Of a DNA stretch of 64,000 nt, positions 44,704 through 56,738 are shown in pieces. The notes below the pieces were generated by a model, which saw only the letters and a list, made by a program, of their open reading frames with translations, had not been told where the DNA came from and ran no database searches. This DNA is from Cephalotus follicularis (Eukaryota > Streptophyta > Magnoliopsida > Oxalidales > Cephalotaceae). Position 1 is the first letter of the stretch. Each line of letters begins with the position of its first letter. The translations under genes and the position numbers were made by a program. The stretch covers positions 1 to 64,000 of the forward strand of contig BDDD01000888.1 of NCBI GenBank assembly GCA_001972305.1, in the 5' to 3' direction.

Positions 44704-47424
44704 TGTAACGCCTCGTAGCAGTTTTGGGACTTTTTCTATGGAGAATAAATTTTTTTGGATGGTCTTTGGACTTAATTGAGTAAGAGAAAAAGGTTAAGAG
44801 ACTAAAGTGCAAAGCTTGTTGGGGAAGCTTCCATATCCCAAGACGTTTGACAGCTCTTGTTGGGAGTTGTGGATATATATCTGGTGATGTGGTCTATCCT
44901 TTCTTCTAGTTTCTGCATATTAGAAAGTTTTAGAGAGAGTTTTAGAGAGAGAGCTTTAGTTCTTCTTCTTCTTCTTCTTCTTCTTCTTCTTCGTTGTCAT
45001 TGACGAGTGGGAGGAGAACAACAGTTCGAAGCTTTCCAGGTTTAGCGAAGAAGTAGCCAGGAGCAGTAGCAGACGAGCAGAAAGAGGAGAAGTTCTCGTC
45101 AGAGAAAGGCAGTAAGAACGCAGCCAAGAACTGTGAGTGGGACATCCTTTCTATGTTTCTAGTTATTTGTTGATGTTCTTGTTGACTCATTCAGTTTCTA
45201 ATCCCTAGTACTGTGAGGGCTTTCTAATGGGAATTTGTTTCCCTAGCACTTTTGTATGTTTCTTTTGACAGAAGAGAGAGAAAGAGAGTTTCCTGAGCAC
45301 TAGAGCTCAAGTTCTTCAAGTGAACTAGTCACTTTCCAGTAAGGTAACGCGTACGTGCTCAAACCAACTCCTCAGCCAACTATTGTCTATGATGGGAATT
45401 CAAGCGAGTCTGCCCCTAGGCCCTACCTGGATCTCCTGTACACTATTGTCTATGATGGTGTTTAGGGTATGAGTGTAGCCGAGCACTATGTACATAGCTC
45501 TAACCTCCTCGGTCTTCTATTGTCTATGATAGGAAGCCAGGCGAGACTGTCCCCATGTCCTACCTGGATCTCCTTTACGCTATTGTCTATGATTGTGTTT
45601 AGGGCTTTAGTACAGCAGAGCTAAGTTGGTAAAAGTAGAGATTAGAGCCTTTCAGTAAGTTTTCTAGAGGAGGACTTTGTCCTCGGCAGTCATGCCATTG
45701 GCATCAATGCCTTGGTTCAGAGGAAAGCTCTGTCCTTGGTAGTCATGTCACCAACCCAGTTAAGTAAGAAAAGCAAAGAATAGCAAGAACAGAAGGGAAA
45801 TGGGTTCTCGACAGTTACTGCCAAGCAGGCTTCGGCCTAGATCAGCTCAGCGCCAGTATAAGTTGGCAAGTATATATTATGTAACTAGCAGGCTTCGGCC
45901 TAGACCAGCATAGCAAAGAAAGCCAGTTCCTAGCTTAGTTGTTCTCCTCGGGTGTTTAGCCGGGAAGGACCCCAGTTCTTTTACAGATACCTTTCTTTTA
46001 ATGAGTTGTATCTTAAGTTCTTTTCAGCTTTTATGAACGTTCTAGAACCAGCTAAGCAGAGATATAGTAAGCTTTTCTTTCATGTACCTTGAGCGTTTCT
46101 TTATTGTATGCCATGATATATGGTTTGTTACAGTCTTTTCCCCAGTTGGGACAGTTTTTCATGTTCATGGTAAGCTTTCTTTCAGAACATTCATTTATAA
46201 GAATGTATCAGAGGATGTTTCATTCTCATTCACTTAGTCAGTTGGACTAATCCCCTCACAGACTGTTTTACAAGACCTGAAGCCGGAGGACACCCTCCAG
46301 CTCAGCAGTAGCAAGCTTAGCAAGGTAGTTTTTGAGCTCAACACTGTGGAGCACCAGCTCAGGCATTAGCTTTCCATAGCATGGGGCATACCTTGGGTTT
46401 TGTTACCCGTTTGGTGTAGTAGAGTAGCTTTTCTTTGTAAGCTTGTTGTTCTTTCGCCTGCTAGGGGATGCATTGTTTGTATACCAGAGGACACATATGT
46501 AATAGTTTTATGCTTTTAAGTTATGTTATGGATGTTTTAAGTTCACAGATGTGTTCATCATGTGTTTTTACGAAGTTTTCATGTTTTGAGTTTCATGATC
46601 CCAGGCCTGGCGGAGGACCTAGAGAGTCCCCAGGCTAGTTCAGTGGAGAAAAGCTTAGCGGGGGAGTATAGTAAGGCTAAAGTGTTTGCCTTAGGCTTTT
46701 GGAGTATGACCCCGGGAATTAGTCCTTGGGCATAGGCCAGGGAAGGCTGGTTAGAAGAAGGCCAAGGTCGGGCATAAGTATTGATGTAATGTTTAGGTTA
46801 AGCTGTGCGTTTTGATCTTGTTGTTGTTGAGTTTAGTAGGGTTGTACGTCGGGAACAACATGTGTATGCGTGGTCGCCAGGGGAGTTAAGTGACCACGTG
46901 TGGCGTGCGTGGGTTTTTCCCAGGGCATTAGTAGATGCACAGTGTTTGAAGCCTATCCTAAGGACGTTTAGCCAAGGAAGGAGGAAGACCCGAGGACAAG
47001 GAGTGTCCCTGGGCATGTTGGTTTAGTAGGCTCGTGAATGGCACATGTGTGCCCTCCACAGGGCCTGCTTTGCGCCTTATGTTAAGTCCATGTGAGGAGC
47101 ACGTGGGGCTTAAGTAATACGGAGCGTTTTGGAGTTTAATTTATGTGAAGCTTTCGGCTTTAGTGAGACGGCGCATTTGGACATTTTGTTTAAGTTGTGC
47201 GCGGGGCATGAGCAGGAGAGGAGTTAGCTCCTCTGCCCCGGCTGCCCTGTGGCTGCGTGCCCAGCCCAGCCCAGGCTTTCTCCTCGAGATTTTGCGTGAT
47301 TGTTTCCCTTGGATTTCTAAGACAACTCCTCAGGCAGTTCCAATTTTAGAGGGTTGGTAGCAAGTGTAGTGCCTTCCCCGGTCAGTGAACGTGTCCCATA
47401 GAGTTAGCGGGAGCGGTCTTGACA
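44704..47424 (+). repeat. Element C 3' LTR
   Basis: Intact 2,721-base LTR from TGTAACGCC to CGGTCTTGACA. It includes a TTC microsatellite (44956-44993), donor-like GTGAGT (45133-45138), four loose repeats of ACTATTGTCTATGATGG (45380-45600) and CAGGCTTCGGCCTAGA twice (45827 and 45889). It serves as the reference for the broken 5' LTR. Confidence 0.93.
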
Positions 47425-47852
47425 TACTGTCCAAAATGTGCACCATTTGCGTTGACGTCTTGATATGGATTTGAATTCAATATACAAGATGTTGGCTCCA
47501 CTTTTTTTCTGCGTTGATGTCTTCGTCAAGGCGTTGACGTTGATGTCTTGATATGGTTAAGTCATTGACGTTGATGTCTTCGTCAAGGCGTTGACGTAAA
47601 TCATAATTTCCCAGAACGTTGACACGGATATAGAATGAAGTTGATGAGAATCATCGTTTCAAACTCAGAACGTGTATCCATTCCCAGCACGTTGACACGT
47701 AGAACATAGTCGTTGATGCCAAAAGTACTGATATGAAAGTTTTAGCGTTCTTGCAACACAAGTTAACTTAAATAATGATTCCTTCACATCAAGCAAACAC
47801 ATTAGGTGTTTTGTTATCATCAAAAGAAGGATTGTAACATATAATGTCAACA
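47425..47852 (-). repeat. Element B 5' LTR, part 2
   Basis: 47425-47429 (TACTG) is the second copy of C's target duplication. The rest continues the B LTR from where 17573 left off and ends ATGTCAACA at 47852. A short local repeat of GTTGATGTCTTCGTCAAGGCG (47515-47590) is absent from the other LTR. Confidence 0.9.
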
Positions 47853-48587
47853 AAGACTTATTGGCATAAGTTAAAATAAGAGTAAGACAATTCATTTAAC
47901 TTCACTTCACTCGTTCTTCCATACTTTCGGCCGAAGTAGAGAGAAAGTTAGAAAGAGTTCTTCTTTCATCTCCAGGCTTGGAACAAGAAGAAAAGAAGGA
48001 GATCATTTGGTGTGGATCATCTCTAGAGGACTTCCTACACTTGAAAGCTAATATTGAATCAAAGGGAACTTGAAGGAAGGAGTGACTCCATCTTGTGAGT
48101 TCTATTCTTCCTTCAATATTAGAATTTATTTATAATGCATGACAACTTACTTAAGCATCAATGATCATTGGAGAAGGATTAGTTTTGTAATGAACATTTT
48201 TGAAACCTAATTTTCTATCTAGGCCAAAATTTTACTTAGGGTTTCTTTCTAAAACAAATCCAATAGAATGATATTGTCACCGACTGTTATTGACTTTGAT
48301 TGTTTGATTAACTACAACATAGGTGCTTAGTGAATTCTGATCGAGCCGACCATAAGAGGATTGTATGTCTATCTGCTTCCACTGATAGATCTCTGCCGCC
48401 TATTAGGTTTTACTATGGACATGTACTTGACTTTTAGTGACTTTATTTGATTGTTGTTATCAGAGCTATCTCGTGACTCTAGCCGGGATGTGAGATGACC
48501 GTTTTTACCGTCTACTCTCCATAATTTGATCATCACCAGCTTTCGGCTCTATTACTTGACTTGATCCCCTTCGGCGATACCTACCAC
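47853..48587 (+). repeat. LTR K, left part
   Basis: Unique AT-rich sequence with an AAGTAGAGAGAAAG leader-like stretch and donor-like GTGAGT (48095-48100). It borders B at 47853 and is cut by I at 48588. The parts on either side of I look like one LTR: similar composition, repeated TACTTGACTTGA, and an LTR-type end at 57687. Its beginning was not seen. No gene found. Confidence 0.5.
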
Positions 48588-49399
48588 TGTCACACCCGAC
48601 CCAACCGAGATGGATGTCACCATCACGTGGCAAGCCTCCTTTCGGAAACCTCCATGTGATTAGTTAAAACCTGTTTTGAAACTTCTTAAAACCATCATAA
48701 AGTTGACGTTTTTGCACAAACTTGAAAATTTTACCAACTCTTAAAATTTTTACGAAAATCGGGCATGTAGTATCCGTTTATCGGACTATGCCCCCTGTAA
48801 TGAAAATGCAGTTTATAAACCACACTCCCGAAGGAGGAATCAGCAGGTATAATTGGGCTAAGCCCTCCTCAAAACACAATTTGAAGCAGCAAAAGAAAAT
48901 ATATAGGGCTCGACCCCATTCTAAAAACAAAACCATAAAAGCAATTCACTTATATAAAAACATAATTAAATGCGTAATTTAAATGCTGATGTAGTGATAT
49001 TGTGCATGTGTGGAAACAGTGGAAGCATGCCCGGCTCTCGTGGTCCATCCTCTACTGATTCTGACTTAGCAATTGCTCGCCGTCATCTGAAATAGAAAAC
49101 TGGGAGGGGGTTAGTCCAAATGACTATGTGAGTTCAGACAAGTCATTCCTTGTTACATCCATTAATAATCGGATGTGCTGAAAGAAAATGACATAGCATT
49201 GACCAAGAATATAGAAAGCAATAATTAAGGCAGAACTAATCAACAAGACTTCAATAAAAGTAACTCAGCAATGAAAGGTACTGAACGAATCTCAAAACTT
49301 AAACTGGTACTACACGAGTACAATAGAGTCACAATAAGAACAAAGTGCAAATCAAATATCAGGAATTACGAATATGATCAGAAATCAGAAAATAAGAAA

Positions 49400-49925
49400 T
49401 GTGCCCATATGATATAATATATGGAATACTGACTCATCTATACTATCTGGAATACTAACACACCTATCCTATCTGGGATGCTGATATAACTCTACAATCT
49501 AGGATGCTAACACAACTATGGTATCTGGATGCTGACACAACTGTACTATCTGGAATACAAACACAACTGTGATATCTGAATGCTGACACAACTGTGATAT
49601 GTGGAATACAAACACAACTATGATATCTGGGATACTGGCACAACTGTGCTATCAGGATGCTGACACAACTGTGCTATCTGGAATACAAACACAACTATGC
49701 TATCTGGGATACCGGCACAACTGTGCTATCTGGATGCTGACACATGTGTGCTATCTGGAATACAAACAAAATTATGCTATCTGGAATACTGACACAACTG
49801 TGCTATCTGGATGCTGACACAACTGTGCTATCTGGAATACAAACACAACTATGCTATCTGGAATACTGGCACAATTGTGTTATTTGGATGCTGACACAAC
49901 TATGCTATATGGAATAGTGGATGAT
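49400..49925. repeat. 25-27-bp tandem array in I
   Basis: About 18-20 copies of two alternating units: GCTATCTGGAATACAAACACAACTAT and GCTATCTGGATGCTGACACAACTGT. They share a GCTATCTGGA core and ACACAACT tail, giving a higher-order period of about 52. The open frame across it is a by-product. Confidence 0.85.
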
Positions 49926-50099
49926 GGTACAACTATGCTGTCATCAACATATATTTGTCAATTCCCAATATATCCGTCAATTCCATATATCCGTCAATTC
50001 CCATCTGGCCATATCTAATAGCAATACTAAACCTGGCTGCAGCAATACTATCTGATCCATAGGCTACAGGACTGTACCTATCCCTCATACACCGATGCA

Positions 50100-50350
50100 G
50101 AGTGCCTAAGGATAAATCTGGTGCACGAACTGGTGCACAATATCTGAATCTGGTGCACAATATCCAGTACACAAATTCTGGTACACCATCACTGGTGCAC
50201 AAAATCTGATACACCATCACTGGTGCACAAAATATGGTACACCATCACTGGTGCACAAAATCTGGTACACCATAATTGGTGCACAAAATCTGGTACACCA
50301 TCACTGGCGCTCAATATCTTGTACACCATAATTGGTGCACAATATCTGGA
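50100..50350. repeat. 28-bp tandem array in I
   Basis: About nine copies of TGGTGCACAAAATCTGGTAC followed by ACCATCAC or ACCATAAT. The GGTGCACA core can pair with itself. The flanking sequence is not repeated. Confidence 0.85.
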
Positions 50351-53300
50351 ACTGGGTCCAAGGGGTAGGCCACAGAGCAGCTCTGTTGCACTCACACTCA
50401 ACATACCATCATAGACAATAGTATGCTGCAGATCCAGGTATGGAACCCGAGGGTAGATCCCACATAACACCCCATCATAGAGCAATAGGCCTGCTAAGGA
50501 GAGTTGAGCGTCGAATGTACACCTCACCCTGGACCAATAGCTAATCTGACATATCACCGGTACCAGCATCAGAGTACAAATACGATATCACAAACACAAT
50601 GATAGGTAATATTGGAAGGTGGTTTAGCCACCAAGAATCTGGCACATATAATCAACAAACATTCTCAACATAAGACATGTCAAGATTCAAATCCCACTCA
50701 AATAAACCATTATTACTGTCACAGACTATATAAAACCCATCATCTGAATACAAGTATAATGGCAAGATCACAATATAACACAATATAAGAATGTGAACTA
50801 ATCACTCAAAATCATATCAAGCCAAGAAATATAGGTTACTAAAGACGTACCGAGCATACAAATCCCGACCGAATCATAATATAACAGACAATAGGGCACA
50901 TGTAATAAACAAGAATCTCAGAATAATAAGGAAGGGAATGTCCCACTCACTGTATCAATGTTCAATCACCCCCACAGACTAGCCCCTCGATGCTCCGGAT
51001 CATCCACAGGATCCTCGTCTCACCGAATCTTAAAAACTAATTCGGCTATCGTATTCCACGTCATGGACTAGAAACTCCACTATCATCGATCAAATCCTTA
51101 ACTCTACATGAATACACGTGTGAGATACTTTATGCATTGCGATGTTTTTTGAAGTGAAACTTTCCAAATCATATTTAAAATATTTCAGTAGTCTATCATT
51201 CAAAAATCGAGTGAAGCCGACAAGCTAAGCTCTAGTCTCCTTTGTAAAGTCATTGTTAAATGACCTTTCTGCAAAAGCAAAATTAACACCCTTTTTACCA
51301 TTTTCAAAGATCCAATGGAGTTGAAACTTTGGGAAAGTTTTGTTTTCCTACCCAAGAGTCTACCACTAAAAAATAAACTCAAACTGATGACCAAAGCTAT
51401 GAGCTACTTTGAAAAACTAAGGTTTGAACTATTCTTTCGTAAAAACTGCAAAAAGGTGACTTTTTGGCCAAAATCATATCTATTTTGCACCAAAAGTTCA
51501 GGAATATGTTTAAACATATCTAAGAGTCTACTTCTCAAAAATAAATTCAAACGGATAAGCAGAGCTATAAGCTCCTTTGTAAAATCACCATTTCAAAATG
51601 ATTTTAGCGTAACTTAACACTTTTTCGTCCAAACCAAGTCTGTTTGGCATGAAACTTTACATATGATATTTAAACCTATCCTAAGGTTTGCCATTAAAGT
51701 TTCAAGTCAATCGGATAACTCTAGGTCAGAAAAGTGACTAAAACGCCATTTTCGCGATATGACGGCTAAAATTGCCGATATCAACCAACACAATAATACT
51801 TCATTTACTAACAGAATATGCTCACATAATCCATAAAATCAGTTGCAATCTCTAAAAAGAAATACTGTGTACTCATACAGAGTTTCCCCATAACACATAT
51901 ATTAATCATCTCAATATGCATATTCATACAAACCAATTCAAACAATCCATACAATTATTCAAAATGCATAATGCAAAACAAGTAGTATAATCCTACCTTA
52001 CTAAAATTGACAGCTTGCAACAATGGAGATTCCACTGCCAACTCTTCTTTATACTACCGAACTCCCTATTTCCACTCCACTATCGAATTGTCGACTGCCA
52101 GTTCCTCCAAGCTCCAATTGTGTCAAACCGAGCTTCTCTCCTTCAACAATCACGGCAGCAGAAACAGGTGTCACCAAATGGAAGCTCTAAGCTTCGGTAT
52201 TTAAGGAGAAGTGAGAAAAGAGGGAAGAGGAATTACCATCGTTGTTATCCGTGCTTGCCATCTCTGTGACAACGCTCTCTTGTTCTCCCGCTCTCTCGCT
52301 GTCTTCTTCCATTCCAGGAAACGAACCTGTGAAATGAGAGTGTCGAACTATCCCCCATCCTCTTTTCTCGGTCGACCAGAAGCGTGGAAAATGGCCATTG
52401 CGCCACTGACACAGCAACGGTTCCTCCTTGCGCCCCCGAGATTCCACTGTGCCAAACCCACCAATTCGCCTTCTCACTTGGCGCAAAATTTATGGGCGAC
52501 AGTGGCTGCAAAGAAGAAGGAGAAAGCAGGAAAAAAAAAAGAGGGAGGAGAGGAAGGTACCTTGCAATGGAGATCGTCGTCCCTCTCTCTTACCAGTCAC
52601 AGGCGCTTTGCCCAGCGTCTTCTCCGGTGCCATCTTCTGCCTCTATCTCTCTATTGCTCCCTACCATTTCTTTTTTCATACGGATGCTTCTGTCATGCCC
52701 CGAACCACGGGAGTAAACCCCCACTATCTGACGCGTGATATTCATTCTCTTTAGTCATTCAATCATGTATAATCATGCTCCAAAAAGTGCTACAAATTTA
52801 AAACTTTAAATCAAAGTCATATAAGTGGATGAATCATATACACATCAGCAGAAGTAATCAATCCAAATAAAAACTAACTCTTAAAATCTCCCGAAATTTT
52901 GGCATGAAGTATTTGTTTATAGGAGTAAACCCCCGTAAAGGAAAACTCAACTTATATCTCAACACTCCCGAAGGAGGAAACAGCCGTTTATATACATATA
53001 CGGGCTCAGCCCTCAGCAATCATAACTAAACCAGTATCAGATCATTCTAATGCCTCAAATGATGGGCTTGTCCCTGTTTAATACATCAATACACATATCA
53101 TAAGCACTGCCACATGTTGCCAGGTCGATAGCTGAATAAAACATAACTATAACATCTTTATATTTGTCTCTTATACATAACCAATCTAACATATCAGTAC
53201 AGTTCATTTATAACTCGTGGCCCTTTTTACAACTCATATAAACAAACTCATATCCTTTACCATAAGTAAGATCATGTACAATAGGGAAAATCAAAATATG

Positions 53301-53889
53301 CTATAAAGAATCCATCCGTCTCAGCCTGTCTCATTTAATACAATTCATATACAAGCAAATCCATATACAATTGCCTGATAAAATCTGTTATAGAAAACCT
53401 GTCCTTATCAGCTTACCTCGTTGCAATCCATCACTTGTGCCTGAGCCTGACCCATTCTGCACACAGGGGAAATGGGTCAGTGACATAATGTCGTGTAGGT
53501 ATACTATGATATGCATGCAACAGTATAATGGTGTATGTGTGCAACAGTATATCAATGTATGTCATGTAGTGCATCAGCATAATGGTGATATGCGTGCAAC
53601 AATATAATATATATATGTATGGTATGTCATGTGCACAAATGACAATTGCGGACGATGTCAATATACCAACTGTCCCTAAGCAGTGGTATACTGGGCTGGT
53701 CCTAATCACATAAAAGGCCATAGGCCTGCAGACAATCCATATAACAATCAATATAAATCTTAGGGATAACCAGTCCATAGGTCTGAGTACTACTCTGCCC
53801 CTCCGGCCCGAGATAGTATTACCACCGACTACCTACCCTTTTGAGGTCGTAGCCGAGTGGGGAAGAGATAACGCTGATCACATCATGGC

Positions 53890-54035
53890 TAAGCCGTAAA
53901 AACGGTCAGAGCCTGTAAATATAGTGGTAAAGCCGTAAAAAATGGTCAGAATCCGTAGTATGGTGGTAAAGCCGTAAAAATGGTCAGAATCCGTAGTATT
54001 GTGGTAAAGCTGTAAAAACGGTCAGAACCCATAGG
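53890..54035. repeat. 38-bp tandem repeat in J
   Basis: Four copies of GTGGTAAAGCCGTAAAAATG followed by GTCAGAATCCGTAGTAT, with small changes. GCCGTAAAAACGGTC can fold on itself. A pair of longer repeats follows at 54370-54525. Confidence 0.8.
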
Positions 54036-54732
54036 CGCCAAGAACCTCCAATGATGATGTGATCGAACACCCATAATCCTCGCGATGGAAACGTAGGTTA
54101 TGGATGTGTTATCTCATAGGTCTCAAACAATAATATATATCATAGTCGTACTTTGTAATACTCGTAACCCATAACATATATTTGTTTAAAGGATAGGGAC
54201 CATTTCATAAAGGATCTCATAGGATCCACATCCATCAAATCATATAAAGATTGTTTCGTAATCATAAGCCATTTTTCATATCCAATGGCCATTTCGTGTT
54301 CATAATCCATTTTGTAATCATATTTTTTTCATATATCATTTGGTTGGTCCCTATCGAAGTTATAATGAATGGAAAGGGAGTCCAAATGGGAGTATCCGCG
54401 CCCAGATGTCCCAATGGAAGTACCTGACCATTTTGAAATCCATAAAACAATGGAAAGGAAGTCCAAATAAGATATCCGCGTCTCGATATCCCAATGGAAC
54501 TACCTGACCATTCTGAAAACCATTTAGAAACCATTTGCGTAAAACTCTTTTATTGAGTACTTTCCTTAAAACTTCACTTGAACATCGATTTAGAAATCAA
54601 AAGTGATACATAAGGATTTCCATAGGATACAAATCCTTAGGGAGGCTTTCTATGGAATTCGGTTGAAGATAAAACCATTTTGGATGGAAAACCGTGTAAA
54701 ACAGTGTGTTTGGGCGGAATAGGGCACTAAGC

Positions 54733-54967
54733 GTCGATGCTTAGCCCCAGGCATCAATAGTTTTAAAAAGCACAAGTATAAAGTGTCAACAGTTTGTTTT
54801 AAAGCATAAGGCACTGACTGTTTGGTTTAACTCATAAAAGCGTCGACTGTAAGTTTAACACATAAAAGCATCGACGGTTTTAGAAAGCATGAGTATAAAA
54901 CATCGACTACTCAGTTTAAGATATGAAAGCGTCGACGAGTTTAGTTTTGAAAGCATAAAGTGTCGAC
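54733..54967 (-). promoter_or_regulatory. Phased GTCGAC-core array in J
   Basis: Cores start at 54733, 54753, 54785, 54813, 54842, 54870, 54902, 54931 and 54962: GTCGAT, ATCAAT, GTCAAC, ACTGAC, GTCGAC, ATCGAC, ATCGAC, GTCGAC, GTCGAC. After the first pair the intervals are 28-32. Many read AAAGCGTCGAC or AAAGCATCGACGGTTT. Confidence 0.75.
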
Positions 54968-55506
54968 GGTTTTGATAGAAAATGTGGTTTGCGGAAGAGT
55001 TTGTAAATCAATGGAACTATGTCCAAAACAGTTCAAAGCCCTTTTTAAGATTCATCCCATAGCCCGTGAATTGAGAGAAGGCAAGAATTCATCTTCTCTT
55101 AATTCAACGTCGAACCCTTATATCATATGCCCTATACAGTATATATATCCATCCGTATGCTCGTATATATATATATACACAATCATGCATCCACACAAAT
55201 ACAATTCGTACACATCAATCCATATAATTATTTAGAATGCATGAATGTAATGCAAGCAATAGTATAACCTACCTCTTAGCAATTAAGCTCGTAAAGCTCG
55301 GAAATCCTCTATCCTTGATCGTTTTGCTTATCCTTGATCGGTTCCTTTATCATGCATGTACAACACATTTCTGTTATACTATACGCACGGAAACCAAGAA
55401 CAGCCATCATCGGAGCTTCGGCCAGTTCCCGGCCAACTCATTTAGCTCCGGCGAAACCCAAAAACAGGTTCCACATTGGACGATATGTTCAAAACCATCG
55501 GAGGCT

Positions 55507-55862
55507 CACCGTGACTCATCGTGAAAGGCGCTGTCACGGCCGGCAGTGAGTCAACTCACTGAGTCAACTCGCCGGTCAGCCACAGCTTTGGTCACCACTC
55601 AAAATCACCACACAATCATCAATTCTCCGCATCACTACAAGAGACTCGCCGTGACTCATCGTGAAATGCGCTGTCACGGCCGGCCAGTGAGTTCAACTCA
55701 CTGAGTTGACTCGACGGTCGTCCTCAACTCTGGCTACCACCATAAAACGCATCACAACCACAAGACAAACATGTCTAAGCCCTTAACTCGCCGAGACTCG
55801 GTGCCAAACGCGCGATCAAAGGCGACAATGAGTTGGCTCCACTGAGTCAACTCGCCAGTTCG
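55507..55862. repeat. About 139-bp repeat with GAGTCAACTC motifs in J
   Basis: Three diverged copies at 55507-55582, 55644-55722 and 55784-55862. Each holds CTCGCCGTGACTCATCGTGA or a variant and then CACTGAGTCAACTCGCC. GAGTCAACTC contains TGAGTCA-type and GTCAAC cores in palindromic settings. Confidence 0.72.
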
Positions 55863-56621
55863 AATCCGGTCGTTTCTGGCCGAATAGCGCCAAATCGGTC
55901 ATTGAAATAGGTGCAGCCAGCCTCCTAGGTGAAGACCGAACCTTCCCGCAACACTAACTGGCGGTGGAACGCTCGGCAACGCGTGACAGTGATAGCGTCG
56001 GGGAGAAGAGAGAAGAAGGAAAAGAGAAGAGGAAAGGGGTTACCGTGGGTCGTAGCACGCTTCCGGCTATCGAGCTTCGGCCGATGCCATTTCTTCTCCG
56101 GCGCCATTTTTTCTCTGGCACCATCTCTCTCCCATTCTCTCCCGATGTCTCTCTCCCACTGTCTCACTCTCTCTCCCACTCTTTCTATTTGTGAAGCGCC
56201 TGGCGCCTCTCTCTCTTTTTTATTTTTTGCTTCCTTCTTGGTATTTACTGGCCAAAATAATAAGGCCTGGGTCCCGTTTAATCCGCAAACGACAATATTA
56301 ATTATCTGAACGGGTACCAAAATAATCGTAATAAAAATGCGAACATAAGGCCTTATTGTCGCGAATTAAAAATGGGCTTTATTAATCATTTTGGGCCTTA
56401 TAATCTGCGGCTCCAATAGGCAATGCTTTTTGTTAATTCGGGCTCCATCGGCTCAATACGGCCATACACTATGCCAATATTGAGATAATTATTTATAAAA
56501 TTCCAGGCGTTACAGCTTCATGTCCCCGTATCTTTTTTTTTTCTTCAAATGGAGCCTAGCGCCTTCTAGGCGTCTCATGAGCTTTATTTTTTTGTTTTTT
56601 TGTTTTTTATAATATATATAT

Positions 56622-56660
<39 letters not shown>

Positions 56661-56684
56661 AATAATAATAATAATAATAATAAT
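56622..56684. repeat. (AAC)n(AAT)n microsatellite
   Basis: About twelve AAC units pass into about eight AAT units near the end of LTR I. It follows a poly-T tract and a short TA run. Confidence 0.95.
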
Positions 56685-56738
56685 GAATACTAGCATCTTT
56701 TGCACGTCAACCACGTAAAAGTGACATGGGGTGTCACA

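Larger units (their letters stand above)
17574..47424 (+). mobile_element. Element C: gag-only gypsy element with nested insertions
   Basis: C is bounded by TG...CA ends and a perfect 5-bp duplication TACTG (17569-17573 and 47425-47429) inside B's LTR. Its own parts are the 5' LTR (17574-18629, 23224-23268, 35762-37321), a TATCAGAGC primer site, a gag remnant (37461-37909 and 43651-44523), a polypurine tract and the 3' LTR (44704-47424). The other about 22 kb is elements D, E with F, and G with H. With insertions removed C is about 7 kb: 2.7-kb LTRs around about 1.65 kb that encodes only gag, the form known as TR-GAG. Confidence 0.92.
9655..47852 (-). mobile_element. Element B: pol-less Ty1/copia element with extra ORF, split by C
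   Basis: Read on the minus strand: 5' LTR (47852-47430 and 17573-16685, split by the 29.85-kb element C), primer-binding site, copia-type gag (16630-14999), a TATA promoter, a plant-transposon-protein ORF (14368-13202), a truncated second copy of it (12530-11472), polypurine tract and 3' LTR (10891-9655). No protease, integrase, RT or RNase H was found, so B is non-autonomous. The 3' LTR lacks about 42 terminal bases where it meets A at 9655. K sequence follows the other end at 47853. Confidence 0.88.
52691..56514 (-). mobile_element. Element J: solo LTR, 3.8 kb
   Basis: Plus-strand ends TGTCATGCCCCG and CAGGCGTTACA, flanked by perfect GCTTC duplications (52686-52690 and 56515-56519). There is no internal region, primer site or polypurine tract, so it is the product of LTR-LTR recombination. 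It is related to I. It contains a 38-bp tandem repeat, a phased motif array and a 139-bp repeat. Confidence 0.88.
48588..56738 (-). mobile_element. Element I: lone long LTR split by J
   Basis: Plus-strand ends are TGTCACACCCGACC (48588) and CATGGGGTGTCACA (56738); on its own strand that is TGTGACACCCC...GGGTGTGACA. Without J it is about 4.3 kb and has no gag or pol. It resembles J in its first 450 bases (CACTCCCGAAGGAGGAA) and near 51975. Flanks ACCAC and CCTAC are not identical, although ACCTACC occurs on both sides, so a clean duplication is not shown. Contains two tandem arrays. Confidence 0.7.

Noticed and set aside
52187..52754. Several overlapping frames of 88-175 residues on both strands
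   Set aside because: GC-richer leader part of LTR I; frames on all strands overlap, with no domain.
55925..56320. 126-131-residue frames on both strands in J
   Set aside because: Purine/pyrimidine-rich leader of a solo LTR; low complexity (Glu/Arg/Lys or Ser/Leu).
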